Assembly: GCA_024698925.1 (NCBI GenBank)
Contig: JAILQO010000039.1
Span: forward strand, 1 to 64,000
From: Bacteroidaceae bacterium
GTDB taxonomy: Bacteria > Bacteroidota > Bacteroidia > Bacteroidales > Bacteroidaceae
Length of the DNA: 64,000 bases
Direction of reading: 5' to 3'
Shown piece by piece: positions 15,645 through 25,485 of the stretch; the first letter of the stretch is position 1, and each line of letters begins with the position of its first letter. Under the pieces are notes generated by a model. That model saw only the letters and a program-made list of their open reading frames with translations. It ran no database searches and was not told the DNA's origin. The position numbers were made by a program, and so were the translations under genes.

Positions 15645-18101
15645 ATGAGTAACAATCCCCAAAATCCATTCTCTTTCATTGCTGAATACAATGGTGATGA
15701 AAAGAGTATATATGACATCGAATTCCCTGAGACACTGCCCGTTCTGCCATTACGTGACAGCGTGCTATTCCCAGGTGTTATTCTACCCATTTCTGTAGGT
15801 CGTACCGGATCGCTCAAGGTTTGCAAAGAATCTTTCGAGCGGTCATCGTTTATTGTATGTGCCACGCAGAAAGACCCGGCTACCGACTACCCCAAAACCG
15901 AGGACTTGTATCCCGTAGCCGTCGTTGCACGCATAGTGCGCATATATGAACTTCCTGAGGACACAACTACCGTGATTATTCAGGGTTTCACGCCTGTGAA
16001 TATCATAGAGACCTTCCCCGACGGCAATACCTTAATGGCGACGGTCAAGGCAAAAGCGGAGTACTATGAGGAGATGAATGGCGAGTCATATATGCTTATG
16101 AAGCAGACGCTTCAGAACCGACTCCGTGAATATATTCACGTCAACGACCAGTTGCCGGATGATGCGCAGTTGGCGTTGAACAATGCTTATTCGATGCCTT
16201 TCTTCGTCAACTTCATCTGTGCCAACTTCCCGCTTGAGACACACATCAAGATGCGTTTGCTGAGAGAGGCACACCCAATTGTCCGCACGACAAAGTTGTT
16301 GACGGAGGTCTCTCGCGAGATTCAGTATGCCCGCATCCGTAGTGACATCAAGCAGAAAACACAACGCGATATCGACAAGCAACAGCGCGACTATTTCCTT
16401 CAGCGTCAGCTGCAAAACATACAGGAAGAACTTGGTTCTGCTACGACGGGCGATGTCAATAAACTGCGCCGCAAGGCACAAAACCTGCTATGGAGCGCTG
16501 ACGTCAAGGCTACTTTCGAGCAAGAGCTGGGGAAATTGGAGCGAATGAATGCCCAAAGTCCAGACTATCAGGTACAACTCACCTATCTGGAGACCCTTGT
16601 ACAACTGCCGTGGGGCAAGCGGACCAAATGCAACTACAACCTGCCACGTGCCGAGAAGATTCTCGAGAAGAACCATTATGGTATGAAGGAGGTGAAGGAA
16701 CGCATTCTCGAGCATATCGCCGTGCGCTACTACAGCCACGACAAGGCACGTCCCACCATCCTCTGCCTCTATGGCCCTCCAGGCGTAGGTAAGACATCAC
16801 TATGCCGCAGCATTGCCGATGCGATGGGACGCAAATATGTTCGCGCCTCTTTAGGAGGTCTGCATGACGAAGCTGAAATCCGCGGACATCGCCGCACCTA
16901 TATCGGCGCGATGCCTGGACGCATTATCAAGAGTCTGATCAAGGCCGACTCGAGCAATCCCGTCTTCGTGCTCGACGAGATTGACAAGATTACCGAAAAT
17001 ACCCACAACGGTGATCCCGCCAGTGCATTGCTCGAAGTGCTCGACCCCGAGCAGAACAAAGCCTTCCACGATAACTTCCTCGAGGTGGATGTTGACCTCT
17101 CCGATGTGATGTTCATCGCGACAGCCAACACCATCGGCTCCATCCCACGTCCGCTCCTCGACCGCATGGAACTCATCGAGGTCAACGGCTATATTACTGA
17201 GGAAAAGATAGAGATTGCCAAACGCCATCTGGTGCCGCGCGTCAAGGAGGGTTGCGGACTCAAAGATGACAAGACCATCCGCCTGAACAAAGCCTCATTG
17301 GAGTTCCTCATCGAGAAATACACCCGCGAGAGCGGTGTGCGCGGTTTGGAGAAGGAGCTGGACCGCTTCTTCCGCAAGATGGTGCTCCATCACGAACGTC
17401 ACGGCGTCTTCCCTGCTACCAGCGTCACACCCGCTGATGTCGAGCAGATTTTGGGCAAGCCCAAGTACCAGCGCGATATCTACCAGGGCAACGGCTTTGC
17501 CGGTGTTGTCACGGGTCTCGCATGGACCAGCGTTGGAGGCGAGATTCTCTATATCGAGAGCAGTCTGAGCCGCGGCAAGGGCCAGAAACTGACGCTCACA
17601 GGCAACCTTGGAGACGTGATGAAGGAGTCTGCTGTGTTGGCGCTGGAGTTCATCAAGGCACACGCTGACGCCATCGGTGTCGACCTCCGCATCTTCGACT
17701 CCTACAATATCCACATCCATGTTCCTGAAGGCGCCGTACCCAAGGACGGCCCCAGCGCCGGTATCACCATGACGACCTCGCTCGTCTCTGCCCTCACCCA
17801 GCGCAAAGTCCGCAAGGGCATCGCTATGACAGGCGAGATTACGTTGCGCGGAAAGGTACTGCCCGTAGGTGGCATCAAGGAGAAAATCCTCGCTGCCAAG
17901 CGCGCTGGCATCACCGATATCGTTCTGTGTGCAGACAACCGCAAGGATATCGAGGTGATTGATGAGCTCTACCTGCGCGGACTCACCTTCCACTACGTGG
18001 AGACTGTACTCCAAGTGCTTGACTACGCGCTGCTGAAAGAGAAGGTCGAGCATCCGATTGAATTTAAGTTGGACGACGAAAAAGGGAAGGACGAGCAATG
18101 A
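15645..18101 (+). CDS. lon: ATP-dependent protease Lon
   Basis: 818-residue cytoplasmic AAA+ protease that degrades misfolded and regulatory proteins. N-terminal substrate domain (about 30-225, [14 protein letters not shown]), coiled-coil linker, AAA module with Walker A GPPGVGKT (377-384) and Walker [10 protein letters not shown], and a C-terminal protease domain. The catalytic dyad is Ser704 in DGPSAG and Lys747 in GGIKEK, spaced 43 residues apart as in E. coli (679/722). Length is normal for the family. The stop overlaps the tgt start (ATGA), so the two are coupled. The promoter lies directly upstream. Confidence 0.97.
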   Translation: MSNNPQNPFSFIAEYNGDEKSIYDIEFPETLPVLPLRDSVLFPGVILPISVGRTGSLKVCKESFERSSFIVCATQKDPATDYPKTEDLYPVAVVARIVRIYELPEDTTTVIIQGFTPVNIIETFPDGNTLMATVKAKAEYYEEMNGESYMLMKQTLQNRLREYIHVNDQLPDDAQLALNNAYSMPFFVNFICANFPLETHIKMRLLREAHPIVRTTKLLTEVSREIQYARIRSDIKQKTQRDIDKQQRDYFLQRQLQNIQEELGSATTGDVNKLRRKAQNLLWSADVKATFEQELGKLERMNAQSPDYQVQLTYLETLVQLPWGKRTKCNYNLPRAEKILEKNHYGMKEVKERILEHIAVRYYSHDKARPTILCLYGPPGVGKTSLCRSIADAMGRKYVRASLGGLHDEAEIRGHRRTYIGAMPGRIIKSLIKADSSNPVFVLDEIDKITENTHNGDPASALLEVLDPEQNKAFHDNFLEVDVDLSDVMFIATANTIGSIPRPLLDRMELIEVNGYITEEKIEIAKRHLVPRVKEGCGLKDDKTIRLNKASLEFLIEKYTRESGVRGLEKELDRFFRKMVLHHERHGVFPATSVTPADVEQILGKPKYQRDIYQGNGFAGVVTGLAWTSVGGEILYIESSLSRGKGQKLTLTGNLGDVMKESAVLALEFIKAHADAIGVDLRIFDSYNIHIHVPEGAVPKDGPSAGITMTTSLVSALTQRKVRKGIAMTGEITLRGKVLPVGGIKEKILAAKRAGITDIVLCADNRKDIEVIDELYLRGLTFHYVETVLQVLDYALLKEKVEHPIEFKLDDEKGKDEQ

Positions 18102-19228
18102 CGTTTGATTTACAACATACTGACCCACAAACTTCTGCGCGCGCAGGCGTCATCCACACGGATCACGGCGACATCCAGACGCCTATCTTCATGCCTGTCG
18201 GCACCGTAGGTTCTGTCAAGGGTGTACAATTGCGCGACCTCAAGGACGATATCAACGCCGAGATCATCCTTGGCAACACCTATCACCTTTACCTGCGTCC
18301 AGGTACCCCTACCCTTGAAGCCGCAGGAGGACTGCACAAGTTCAACGGTTTCGACCGTCCTATGCTGACCGATAGCGGCGGCTTTCAGGTTTTCTCCCTC
18401 ACGGGTATCCGCAAGTTACGCGAGGAAGGTTGCGAGTTCCGCAGCCATATCGATGGCAGCAAGCACTTCTTCTCGCCGGAACGCGTCATCGACATCGAGC
18501 GTAGCATCGGAGCCGACATCATGATGGCCTTCGACGAGTGCCCTCCTGGTACAGCCCCCTACGATTATGCTAAGAAGAGCCTCGCGCTCACCCACAACTG
18601 GCTTGGTCGCTGTGTCCGCCGCTTCAACGAGACCGAACCCAAGTACGGCTACCATCAGGCCCTCTTCCCCATCGTGCAGGGCTGCACCTATCGCGACCTA
18701 CGTACACAAAGTGCTGAATTTGTGGCCGATAAGAATGCCGAGGGCAACGCCATTGGCGGCCTTGCCGTAGGCGAACCGGCCGAGGTCATGTACGAGATGA
18801 TAGAACTTGTCAACGGTATTCTCCCGCAGGACCGTCCCCGCTACCTCATGGGTGTAGGCACACCTGTCAATATCCTCGAGGCCATCAGCCTCGGCGTGGA
18901 TATGTTCGACTGTGTAATGCCTACGCGTAATGGCCGCAATGCGATGCTCTTCACCGCCGAGGGCACCATCAATATGCGCAATGCCAAATGGGCCGACGAC
19001 TTCTCGCCGCTCGACCCTGCCGGCCACAGCTACGTGGATACAGCCTACACACGTGCTTACGTCCACCATCTCTATAAGGCACAGGAACTGCTGGCGCTGC
19101 AGATTGGCAGCATCCACAACCTCGCCTTCTACCTCTGGCTCGTTCGCGAAGCCCGCCGCCACATTCTTGCAGGCGACTTCCGCCAGTGGAAAGAGATGAT
19201 GATTCCAAAATTGAGTCAGAGATTATAG
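18098..19228 (+). CDS. tgt: tRNA-guanine (queuine) transglycosylase lacking the usual zinc cysteines
   Basis: 376-residue enzyme that exchanges G34 for preQ1 in tRNAs with GUN anticodons. The TIM-barrel motifs are present: LTDSGGFQVFSL with Asp92, GGLAVGEP, MGVGTP and GVDMFDCVMPTRNGRN with nucleophile Asp271. The zinc site of bacterial Tgt (CxCxxC plus a histidine about 30 residues on) would fall at 305-340. Here that stretch reads PLDPAGHSYVDTAYTRAY and contains no cysteine. The rest of the subdomain (YVHHL, IGSIHNLAFY) is conserved, so the enzyme is probably active without structural zinc, or uses another clamp. It overlaps lon by four bases and precedes the LptF/G gene by one base. Confidence 0.93.
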   Translation: MTFDLQHTDPQTSARAGVIHTDHGDIQTPIFMPVGTVGSVKGVQLRDLKDDINAEIILGNTYHLYLRPGTPTLEAAGGLHKFNGFDRPMLTDSGGFQVFSLTGIRKLREEGCEFRSHIDGSKHFFSPERVIDIERSIGADIMMAFDECPPGTAPYDYAKKSLALTHNWLGRCVRRFNETEPKYGYHQALFPIVQGCTYRDLRTQSAEFVADKNAEGNAIGGLAVGEPAEVMYEMIELVNGILPQDRPRYLMGVGTPVNILEAISLGVDMFDCVMPTRNGRNAMLFTAEGTINMRNAKWADDFSPLDPAGHSYVDTAYTRAYVHHLYKAQELLALQIGSIHNLAFYLWLVREARRHILAGDFRQWKEMMIPKLSQRL

Positions 19229-19229
19229 T

Positions 19230-20405
19230 ATGAGAAGTCAAGAATGCTCTTCTTCACGCCAGCCGCACACTTCCTTGACGGGCAAAGTCAAGGGGTGGTT
19301 GCGTTTTGTGCGCCGCGAGCTTTTCTCAAGGTTTGACCGCTACATCATGCTCAAATTCCTTGGGACCTACTTCTTCAGCATCCTGCTCATCATCTCCATC
19401 GCTGTTGTCTTTGACTTCTCCGAGAACTCTGATAAGTTCACGATGAACCACGCCCCGTTCATGGGCCTCGTGAACTACTATATGAACTTCATCCCGTTCT
19501 ATAGCAACCTGTTCTCGGCGCTCTTCGTATTCATTGCCGTCATCTTCTTCACGTCCAAGCTGGCCGAGAACTCCGAGATTATAGCGATGATGAGCACCGG
19601 TATCAGCTTCGGTCGCCTGCTACGCCCCTATATGGTCGCCTCCGCCCTCCTCGCTGCCATCAGCTTCTATCTGGGCGCAGAGGTCATCCCACGCGGTTCT
19701 GTGAAGCGTCTGGAGTTTGAGATGCGCTACAAGAGCCGTCGCAAGCCGCAGGTGGCAGAGCACATCCAGCTGCAGGTAGATACTGGCGTCATCGCCTACA
19801 TAGACCACTTCGACGGGCAGATCAAGACTGGCTACCGCTTCTCGCTCGACAAGTTCCAGAACAAGAGCCTCGTCAGCCACCTCACGGCGCAACGTATCCA
19901 GTATGATACCCTTGCCGACGAGCGTTTCCACTGGAAGCTCTACGACGTGAAAATCCGCACCTTGCAGGGTCTGCGTGAGGAGATTACCCGCAAGAACTAT
20001 ATCGACACATTAATCTATATGGAGCCACGCGATTTCATGGCCACCGAGAACCAGCAGCAGGCACTCACCAACAGTCAGCTACTAGATTACATCGAACGCC
20101 AGCGGCTCCGCGGTTCCGGCAACGTAAAGGTGTTCCAGGTGGAGTACCACAAGCGCTACGCCGCGCCCTTTGCCACCTTCATTCTCTCTGCCATCGGCCT
20201 TTGCCTCTCCTTCCGCAAACGCAAGGGCGGCATGGGTGGTGCCCTTGGCGTGGGTCTCGGACTTACAGCCAGCTACATCCTGCTGCAGACCATCAGCTCC
20301 ACCTTCGCCGTCAACAGCAACTGGCCCCCCATCCTTGCAGCTTGGATGCCCAATATCCTCTTCGCTCTCATCGCCTTCTGGCTCTATCGTAAAGCACTAA
20401 GATAA
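19230..20405 (+). CDS. LptF/LptG-family lipopolysaccharide export permease (YjgP/YjgQ)
   Basis: 391-residue inner-membrane protein with three N-terminal transmembrane segments, a periplasmic beta-jellyroll part (about 150-290) and three C-terminal segments, the YjgP/YjgQ architecture. With LptB it would extract lipopolysaccharide from the inner membrane and hand it to the LptC/LptA bridge. Whether it is LptF or LptG is not decidable; Bacteroidetes commonly carry such genes singly next to tgt, as here. The open frame begins MRSQECSSSRQ; a later in-frame ATG at residue 40 (MLKFLGTYF) is close to the usual N-terminus, so the first 39 residues could be a basic extension or be untranslated. Confidence 0.88.
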   Translation: MRSQECSSSRQPHTSLTGKVKGWLRFVRRELFSRFDRYIMLKFLGTYFFSILLIISIAVVFDFSENSDKFTMNHAPFMGLVNYYMNFIPFYSNLFSALFVFIAVIFFTSKLAENSEIIAMMSTGISFGRLLRPYMVASALLAAISFYLGAEVIPRGSVKRLEFEMRYKSRRKPQVAEHIQLQVDTGVIAYIDHFDGQIKTGYRFSLDKFQNKSLVSHLTAQRIQYDTLADERFHWKLYDVKIRTLQGLREEITRKNYIDTLIYMEPRDFMATENQQQALTNSQLLDYIERQRLRGSGNVKVFQVEYHKRYAAPFATFILSAIGLCLSFRKRKGGMGGALGVGLGLTASYILLQTISSTFAVNSNWPPILAAWMPNILFALIAFWLYRKALR

Positions 20406-20409
20406 ACAC

Positions 20410-21771
20410 ATGCAATTTGAAGATTTAGACCTCAATTACGATGTCCTCGATGCGCTGGACGACATGCATTTCATCGAATGTACGCCGATTCAGGAGCAAG
20501 CTATACCCCCACTTTTGGAAGGCCGCGACCTCATCGGCGTAGCACAGACAGGTACCGGCAAGACAGCCGCCTACCTGCTCCCCGTCCTCTCCCAGCTACG
20601 CGACGGCGGCTTTCCGCATGATGCCATCAACTGCGTCATCATGGCCCCCACACGCGAGCTTGCACAACAGATAGACCAGGCCATGCAGGGCTTTGCCTAC
20701 TATCTCGATGGCATCTCCAGCGTCAGCGTCTATGGCGGCAACGACGGTATTCGTTACGAGCAGGAAAAGCGCGCGCTGCAGCTGGGCGCCGATGTCGTGA
20801 TAGCCACACCTGGCCGCCTTATCAGCCACCTCTCACTGGGCAACGTCAATCTCTCCCGCGTCAGTTTCTTCATCCTTGACGAGGCTGACCGCATGCTCGA
20901 TATGGGCTTCTCCGAGGATATCATGCAGATAGCCTCCTTCCTGCCCAAACAGCGCCAGACCATCATGTTTTCCGCCACGATGCCCGATAAGATTGTAGAG
21001 CTGGCACGGACTATCCTCACCGATCCAGTCGAGGTCAAGATCGCCCTCAACAAGCCCGCCGAGGGCATCCGTCAGAGTGCCTTCGTATGCTACGAGGCCC
21101 AGAAGCTCAAGATTGTAGAATACCTGTTCTCGCAGCGCAAGCCGGAACGTGTCATCGTTTTCGTGGGCAAGAAAGTCCACACCAAGGACGTTGCCATCTC
21201 CCTCAAACGCAAGGGCTACAATGCCGAGGCTATGCATAGCGACCTCCTGCAGGAGCAACGCGACGATGTGATGTACCGGTTCAAGACGGGTCAGATAGAC
21301 ATCCTCGTGGCAACAGACATCGTAGCGCGTGGCATCGACATTGATGATATCCAGCTAGTTATCAACTACGACGTGCCGCAGGACGAGGAGGACTATGTCC
21401 ACCGCATCGGGCGTACAGCCCGTGCCGGCAAGGACGGCCGCGCCGTCACCCTCATATCGGAGAAGGACCAGCCCCTCTTTGCCGACATCGAACGCTTCTT
21501 AGAGAAGGAAGTCACCAAGGAGCCCGTTCCGGAATCCCTCGGAGCAGCGCCCGCCTATACCGGTCGTGGTCCTTCTTCGCGCAACGGCCATAAGCGTCGC
21601 AAGGGGCACCATAAGTCCAACGGGAAGAAAAAACCTTCCAACGCCCCCACCCCTCAGATATCTCAAGCCTCAGGCGCGGAACAAGTCAAGAAAAAGAAGC
21701 CCAAACACCACAAGAAAAAACACACCAATCATAGCAGTAAGCTAGAAGATAATAGCATTTCTGCCTCTTGA
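20410..21771 (+). CDS. DEAD-box RNA helicase (RhlE-like)
   Basis: 453-residue ATP-dependent RNA helicase. Q-motif around residue 20 (ECTPIQEQAIPPLLEG), motif I AQTGTGKT, Ia PTRELAQQ, II DEAD, III SAT, IV VIVFVG, V ATDIVARGID and VI HRIGRTARAG are all present in order. After about residue 375 comes a lysine/histidine-rich tail (KKKKPKHHKKKH) likely to bind RNA non-specifically. Probable work: ribosome assembly or RNA turnover. It starts five bases after the LptF/G gene, suggesting one lon-to-helicase transcript. Confidence 0.93.
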   Translation: MQFEDLDLNYDVLDALDDMHFIECTPIQEQAIPPLLEGRDLIGVAQTGTGKTAAYLLPVLSQLRDGGFPHDAINCVIMAPTRELAQQIDQAMQGFAYYLDGISSVSVYGGNDGIRYEQEKRALQLGADVVIATPGRLISHLSLGNVNLSRVSFFILDEADRMLDMGFSEDIMQIASFLPKQRQTIMFSATMPDKIVELARTILTDPVEVKIALNKPAEGIRQSAFVCYEAQKLKIVEYLFSQRKPERVIVFVGKKVHTKDVAISLKRKGYNAEAMHSDLLQEQRDDVMYRFKTGQIDILVATDIVARGIDIDDIQLVINYDVPQDEEDYVHRIGRTARAGKDGRAVTLISEKDQPLFADIERFLEKEVTKEPVPESLGAAPAYTGRGPSSRNGHKRRKGHHKSNGKKKPSNAPTPQISQASGAEQVKKKKPKHHKKKHTNHSSKLEDNSISAS

Positions 21772-21791
21772 TGAAAAAAAATGGGCAAAAC

Positions 21792-21824
21792 CTTGTCCAT
21801 TTTGCAGAATAATACCTAAATTTG
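21792..21824 (+). promoter_or_regulatory. Promoter of the envelope gene cluster
   Basis: TAAATTTG (21817-21824) matches the -7 box. A CTTG lies 21 bp upstream as a weak -33 element. Transcription near 21831 supports the ATG at 21853 rather than the TTG at 21835. Confidence 0.6.
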
Positions 21825-21852
21825 CGCCAAACTCTTGACTTTTTATGCAGAT

Positions 21853-23763
21853 ATGGCACATCGGTATATGCTGAGTGGTTCAATCGCTCGATGGACTTTA
21901 CGTGTATTTCTTGTTTTTTCCCCGCTGTTGGCATGGTCGCAGAACTGGGACCTGATTCAGACCTCTGGCGAGTATTATTATGGTGTAGGACATGCTGCCA
22001 CAGAGGCCGAAGCCGACCAGACGGCTATGGCCTTGCTGACCAGCCAGATTGCCACCCATGTCTCCAACGATTTCATGCAGGTTGACGACCAGACAACGAC
22101 CAATGGCGAACTCGACCACAAATCCCGTGTACTTAATTGCGTCAAGACCTATTCCCAGGCCACGCTGACCAATACCGAGCGATGGGTCGTTGGCAAAGCG
22201 CCCAACATCACCGTGCGCCGTTACATCAAGCGCTCTGAGTTGGCTCGCATCTTTGAGAATCGCATCGAGAAAGCCAAGGGCATGGTAGAGATTGCCGACG
22301 AGTGCCTGGAGAAGCGCAAGATAGATATGGCGCTTCAGTACTACTATTGGGCTTATTCACTCATCCGCTCCGTACAATTCCCCAACGAGGTGAAGAACGA
22401 GAAGGGCCGCATTCTCGTGGATATCCTACCCATCAAGATTCGCGATATCTTGTCTAATATCCGCGTAGACTTCCTGGACCGCACGGACGAGCGTGTCAAT
22501 CTGCGATTCCTCTATGATGGAAAACCTGTCTCCAGTCTGGAATTCACCTATAACGACGGCCGCTCGGACGACTGCGAGGGTATTGCCAAAGATGGTCGTG
22601 GCATGTTGGAGATGGCTCCCGGCTTTGAGAACAAGGAAGTGCTGAACATCCATATCAATTATGAATATGTAGAGCAGGCACGTGGCGATTCCGAGATGGA
22701 GAGCGTGCTGAACGTCATCACCAAGAAAGTGATTCCACAAGCAGGCTTCAAGGTTCAAGCCGGTGGAGGCTCCTTGAAAGCAGAGGCTACAGCCAAGAAA
22801 GGAGAGAATACCCAAAAAGCGAATGTCTCAGAGAAGCAGCTGGCACAGTTGGATATGAAGCTGAAGCCGGAACAGGCACAGGTCGTGGCCCAAGCCGAAG
22901 ACTATGCCGACATCATGGCCAAAGTGATTGAAGCCGCCCGTACGCGTAACCTCTCCAATGTGGACCGTTATTTCACCATTGACGGCGGCCTCCCCCGTTA
23001 CCGCACGCTCCTGAAGATGGGTGTTGCCCGTGTCGTAGGCACCCCGAATATCACGTTCTTCAAGGGTGCTGACGGACAGGTCGTGGCTCGTGGCCTTCAG
23101 ATGTCCCTGACCTACAACAGTCGTGGGCGCAAAAAGACTTTCGTTGAGGACATTGTCTTTACGTTCAATGCTAAGAAGAAGATTGAGAATGTCACCTTCG
23201 GGCTTGGGCAACGGGCAACAGACGACATCCTGTGCAAGCATCCCGGCTGGAACGACGAGACAAAGGAGTTGCTGATGGAGTTCCTGGAGAACTACAAGAC
23301 GGCTTACTGCATGAAGGACTCGGCCTATATCCGCCAGATCTTTGCGGACGATGCCGTCATCATCATCGGTAATGTTGCCAAGAAGGCAGCAGCTGGCGGA
23401 GCCGGCACCGTGAACCGCGAACACGCCGTTTCGCTGAAGGGGCAGGAAGTCATCCGCTACAACCGTTACACCAAGGACCAGTATCTGGCCAACCTGCGCC
23501 GTTGCTTCGACCGCAACGAGTTCATCAACCTGCGCTTCACGAACAATGACATCCAGCGTTTGGAGAAGTTCCAGGACAAGGAACTCTTCGGCATCCAGAT
23601 TGGACAGGAATACACCTCCTCCACCTATAGCGACATCGGTTATCTGTTCCTGCTAACAGACCTCACCGATCACAACCAGCCCCAGATTAAAGTGAGGACC
23701 TGGCAACCCAACGAGGTTGAGATGGACAAACTCTACCACGCGGGCTATTTCTATGATAATTAA
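21853..23763 (+). CDS. Secreted LPP20-like protein of unknown function
   Basis: 636-residue exported protein with signal peptide (about 1-28, FLVFSPLLAWSQ). The segment right after it (YYYGVGHAATEAEADQTAMA) looks like the LPP20/LPP20-like lipoprotein domain, in which a repeated alpha-helix with alternating Ala and Asp packs on a small sheet. There is no lipobox. The middle (about 190-300) is beta-rich, a lysine/alanine-rich linker follows (about 315-340), and the C-terminal 300 residues contain two SnoaL/NTF2-like-looking stretches (VDRYFTIDGGLPRYRTLL and SAYIRQIFADDAVIIIG), which is only a suggestion. It begins the cluster with the PEGA and FISUMP genes, 18 bp before the first PEGA gene. I do not recognise a known function. 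Confidence 0.75.
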   Translation: MAHRYMLSGSIARWTLRVFLVFSPLLAWSQNWDLIQTSGEYYYGVGHAATEAEADQTAMALLTSQIATHVSNDFMQVDDQTTTNGELDHKSRVLNCVKTYSQATLTNTERWVVGKAPNITVRRYIKRSELARIFENRIEKAKGMVEIADECLEKRKIDMALQYYYWAYSLIRSVQFPNEVKNEKGRILVDILPIKIRDILSNIRVDFLDRTDERVNLRFLYDGKPVSSLEFTYNDGRSDDCEGIAKDGRGMLEMAPGFENKEVLNIHINYEYVEQARGDSEMESVLNVITKKVIPQAGFKVQAGGGSLKAEATAKKGENTQKANVSEKQLAQLDMKLKPEQAQVVAQAEDYADIMAKVIEAARTRNLSNVDRYFTIDGGLPRYRTLLKMGVARVVGTPNITFFKGADGQVVARGLQMSLTYNSRGRKKTFVEDIVFTFNAKKKIENVTFGLGQRATDDILCKHPGWNDETKELLMEFLENYKTAYCMKDSAYIRQIFADDAVIIIGNVAKKAAAGGAGTVNREHAVSLKGQEVIRYNRYTKDQYLANLRRCFDRNEFINLRFTNNDIQRLEKFQDKELFGIQIGQEYTSSTYSDIGYLFLLTDLTDHNQPQIKVRTWQPNEVEMDKLYHAGYFYDN

Positions 23764-23781
23764 GAAACAAACTGCATCCAG

Positions 23782-25464
23782 ATGAGAATAAAACACCTCT
23801 TAGGTATTATCCTCCTATTGCTTTTGCAAGCGACACCACTCGTAGCGCAGCAGCTACGCACGTTTCGCGTAACAGATTTCCATCGCGACGTCTTGGACCT
23901 GACAGCACGTAACGAACATTTCCGAAAGACAGATGACAGTGGCTCGCTCTATGCCATCATCAAGGTGAAATCCGACCTCCCCGACGATGACCTCCAGAGT
24001 TATCGTTTCGATTTCGGCATGATGAACAGTTTTGTGGAACCACACCTCGAAGACGGGGAAATCTGGGTTTATGTGCAGAAGAATGCCCGTACGGCTACGA
24101 TTCGCCGTGAAGGCTTTACCTCTGTCAACAAGTATGACCTGAAGACCACCATCGAAGCTGGCTCTACATATGTCATGCAACTCTCGGTATCGGCACCACA
24201 GCTCTATCTGCAGATGGTGATGTTCCGCATCCAGCCAGCTACCGCCAAAGCCGTTGTGATGGTGAAGCCTGAACGTAACGGAGCCTTTGAGGAAATGTTC
24301 GGTATTGTGGACGAGACCGGCTCTGTAGCCAAGAATCTGGAATATGGGAGCTACACCTACCGCGTAACAGCCGAGAACCACTACCCTTCCGAGGGCCGCT
24401 TCACGCTGAACAATCAGGACGAGACCCATATCGAAGAAGTCACGCTACGCTCCAATTCCGGTACCGTCAACTTGAAGGTTGAATCCGATGCAGATATCTA
24501 TGTCGATGGTGAGAAGAAAGGCAAGCGCTCCTGGATGGGCGCCTTGAAGGCCGGGCAGCATCGTGTAGAATGCCGACAGGCGAATCATAAGACCAGTGTG
24601 CAAGCCATTACCATCAAGGAAAACGAGACACGCACTTTCACGCTCACCCCTCCCACCCCGATTACAGGCACACTCTCCATCACCTCACGTCCACTTGGAG
24701 CCGACATCACCATTGATGGTAAGAGCTATGGTCAGACACCACGCAACATCAAGAATTTGCTCATCGGGCAGCACGCCCTGAAGCTTTCCAAGGCCAATTA
24801 CAAGTCAGCCAGCAAGACGATTGAGATTCGGGAGAAGCAGACCACCGAGGAAGAACTCACCCTCTCGAAAGGTTCTGACGCCCCCCAGCCGACTACGGTC
24901 GTCGTCAAGAACAATCAACAGAAGGGCACTCGTCCCACAAAGAATACCGGCTACCAGAAGCCGACATGTTTCTATGGCCAACTCGGTATGCACGTAGGCA
25001 ACATGATGGCCCCTATGTTGACCTTTGGAACCTACTTCAATAATATCAATATAGAGGCTTCATTCCTATATGGTTATGGAATCACCTCCGATGAGTACAT
25101 CTACTGGTACGATTCAACAGGGAAGTCTTACCAGACCATCTATTCGCCCTCCTGGGCCGTAAGTGGTAAAGTGGGCTATGGTCTCACGTTTGGCGAGCGC
25201 TTGCGTCTGACCCCACAGGTCGGTGGCATGCTTGTGAATGTTTTTGATTCCAACTACAATGCTTCCACGAATGCCGTGACGTGTAATATTGGTGCACGCC
25301 TGGATTTTGCGATACTACCCTTCTTGGGTGTGTACGTCGCCCCTGAGTTCATGTTCCCCCTCTCCAAGGGCGATGTCTATCAGACTCTCTCTGACAGCTC
25401 CGACGCCATCAAGGGCTGGTCCAATGGTATTGCCCTGCGTGCAGGCATCAGTTTCTCGTTCTAA
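23782..25464 (+). CDS. PEGA-domain envelope protein, copy 1
   Basis: 560-residue exported protein with signal peptide ending at AQQ (about 1-23). The N-terminal 200 residues form an unassigned domain. Two PEGA domains follow (about 226-292 and 295-360), seen from IYVDGEKKGKRSW and ITIDGKSYGQTP, a surface-exposed beta domain found in bacterial envelope proteins. The last 165 residues alternate Gly and aromatic residues and end in FSF, like an outer-membrane beta-barrel, with KPTCFYGQLGMHVG at its start. So it may be anchored in the outer membrane with PEGA domains in the periplasm. It is about two-thirds identical to the protein at 27153-28844 and is followed by the FISUMP lipoprotein. Confidence 0.85.
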   Translation: MRIKHLLGIILLLLLQATPLVAQQLRTFRVTDFHRDVLDLTARNEHFRKTDDSGSLYAIIKVKSDLPDDDLQSYRFDFGMMNSFVEPHLEDGEIWVYVQKNARTATIRREGFTSVNKYDLKTTIEAGSTYVMQLSVSAPQLYLQMVMFRIQPATAKAVVMVKPERNGAFEEMFGIVDETGSVAKNLEYGSYTYRVTAENHYPSEGRFTLNNQDETHIEEVTLRSNSGTVNLKVESDADIYVDGEKKGKRSWMGALKAGQHRVECRQANHKTSVQAITIKENETRTFTLTPPTPITGTLSITSRPLGADITIDGKSYGQTPRNIKNLLIGQHALKLSKANYKSASKTIEIREKQTTEEELTLSKGSDAPQPTTVVVKNNQQKGTRPTKNTGYQKPTCFYGQLGMHVGNMMAPMLTFGTYFNNINIEASFLYGYGITSDEYIYWYDSTGKSYQTIYSPSWAVSGKVGYGLTFGERLRLTPQVGGMLVNVFDSNYNASTNAVTCNIGARLDFAILPFLGVYVAPEFMFPLSKGDVYQTLSDSSDAIKGWSNGIALRAGISFSF

Positions 25465-25485
25465 CCTCTTAAGCCTATTGTCATT

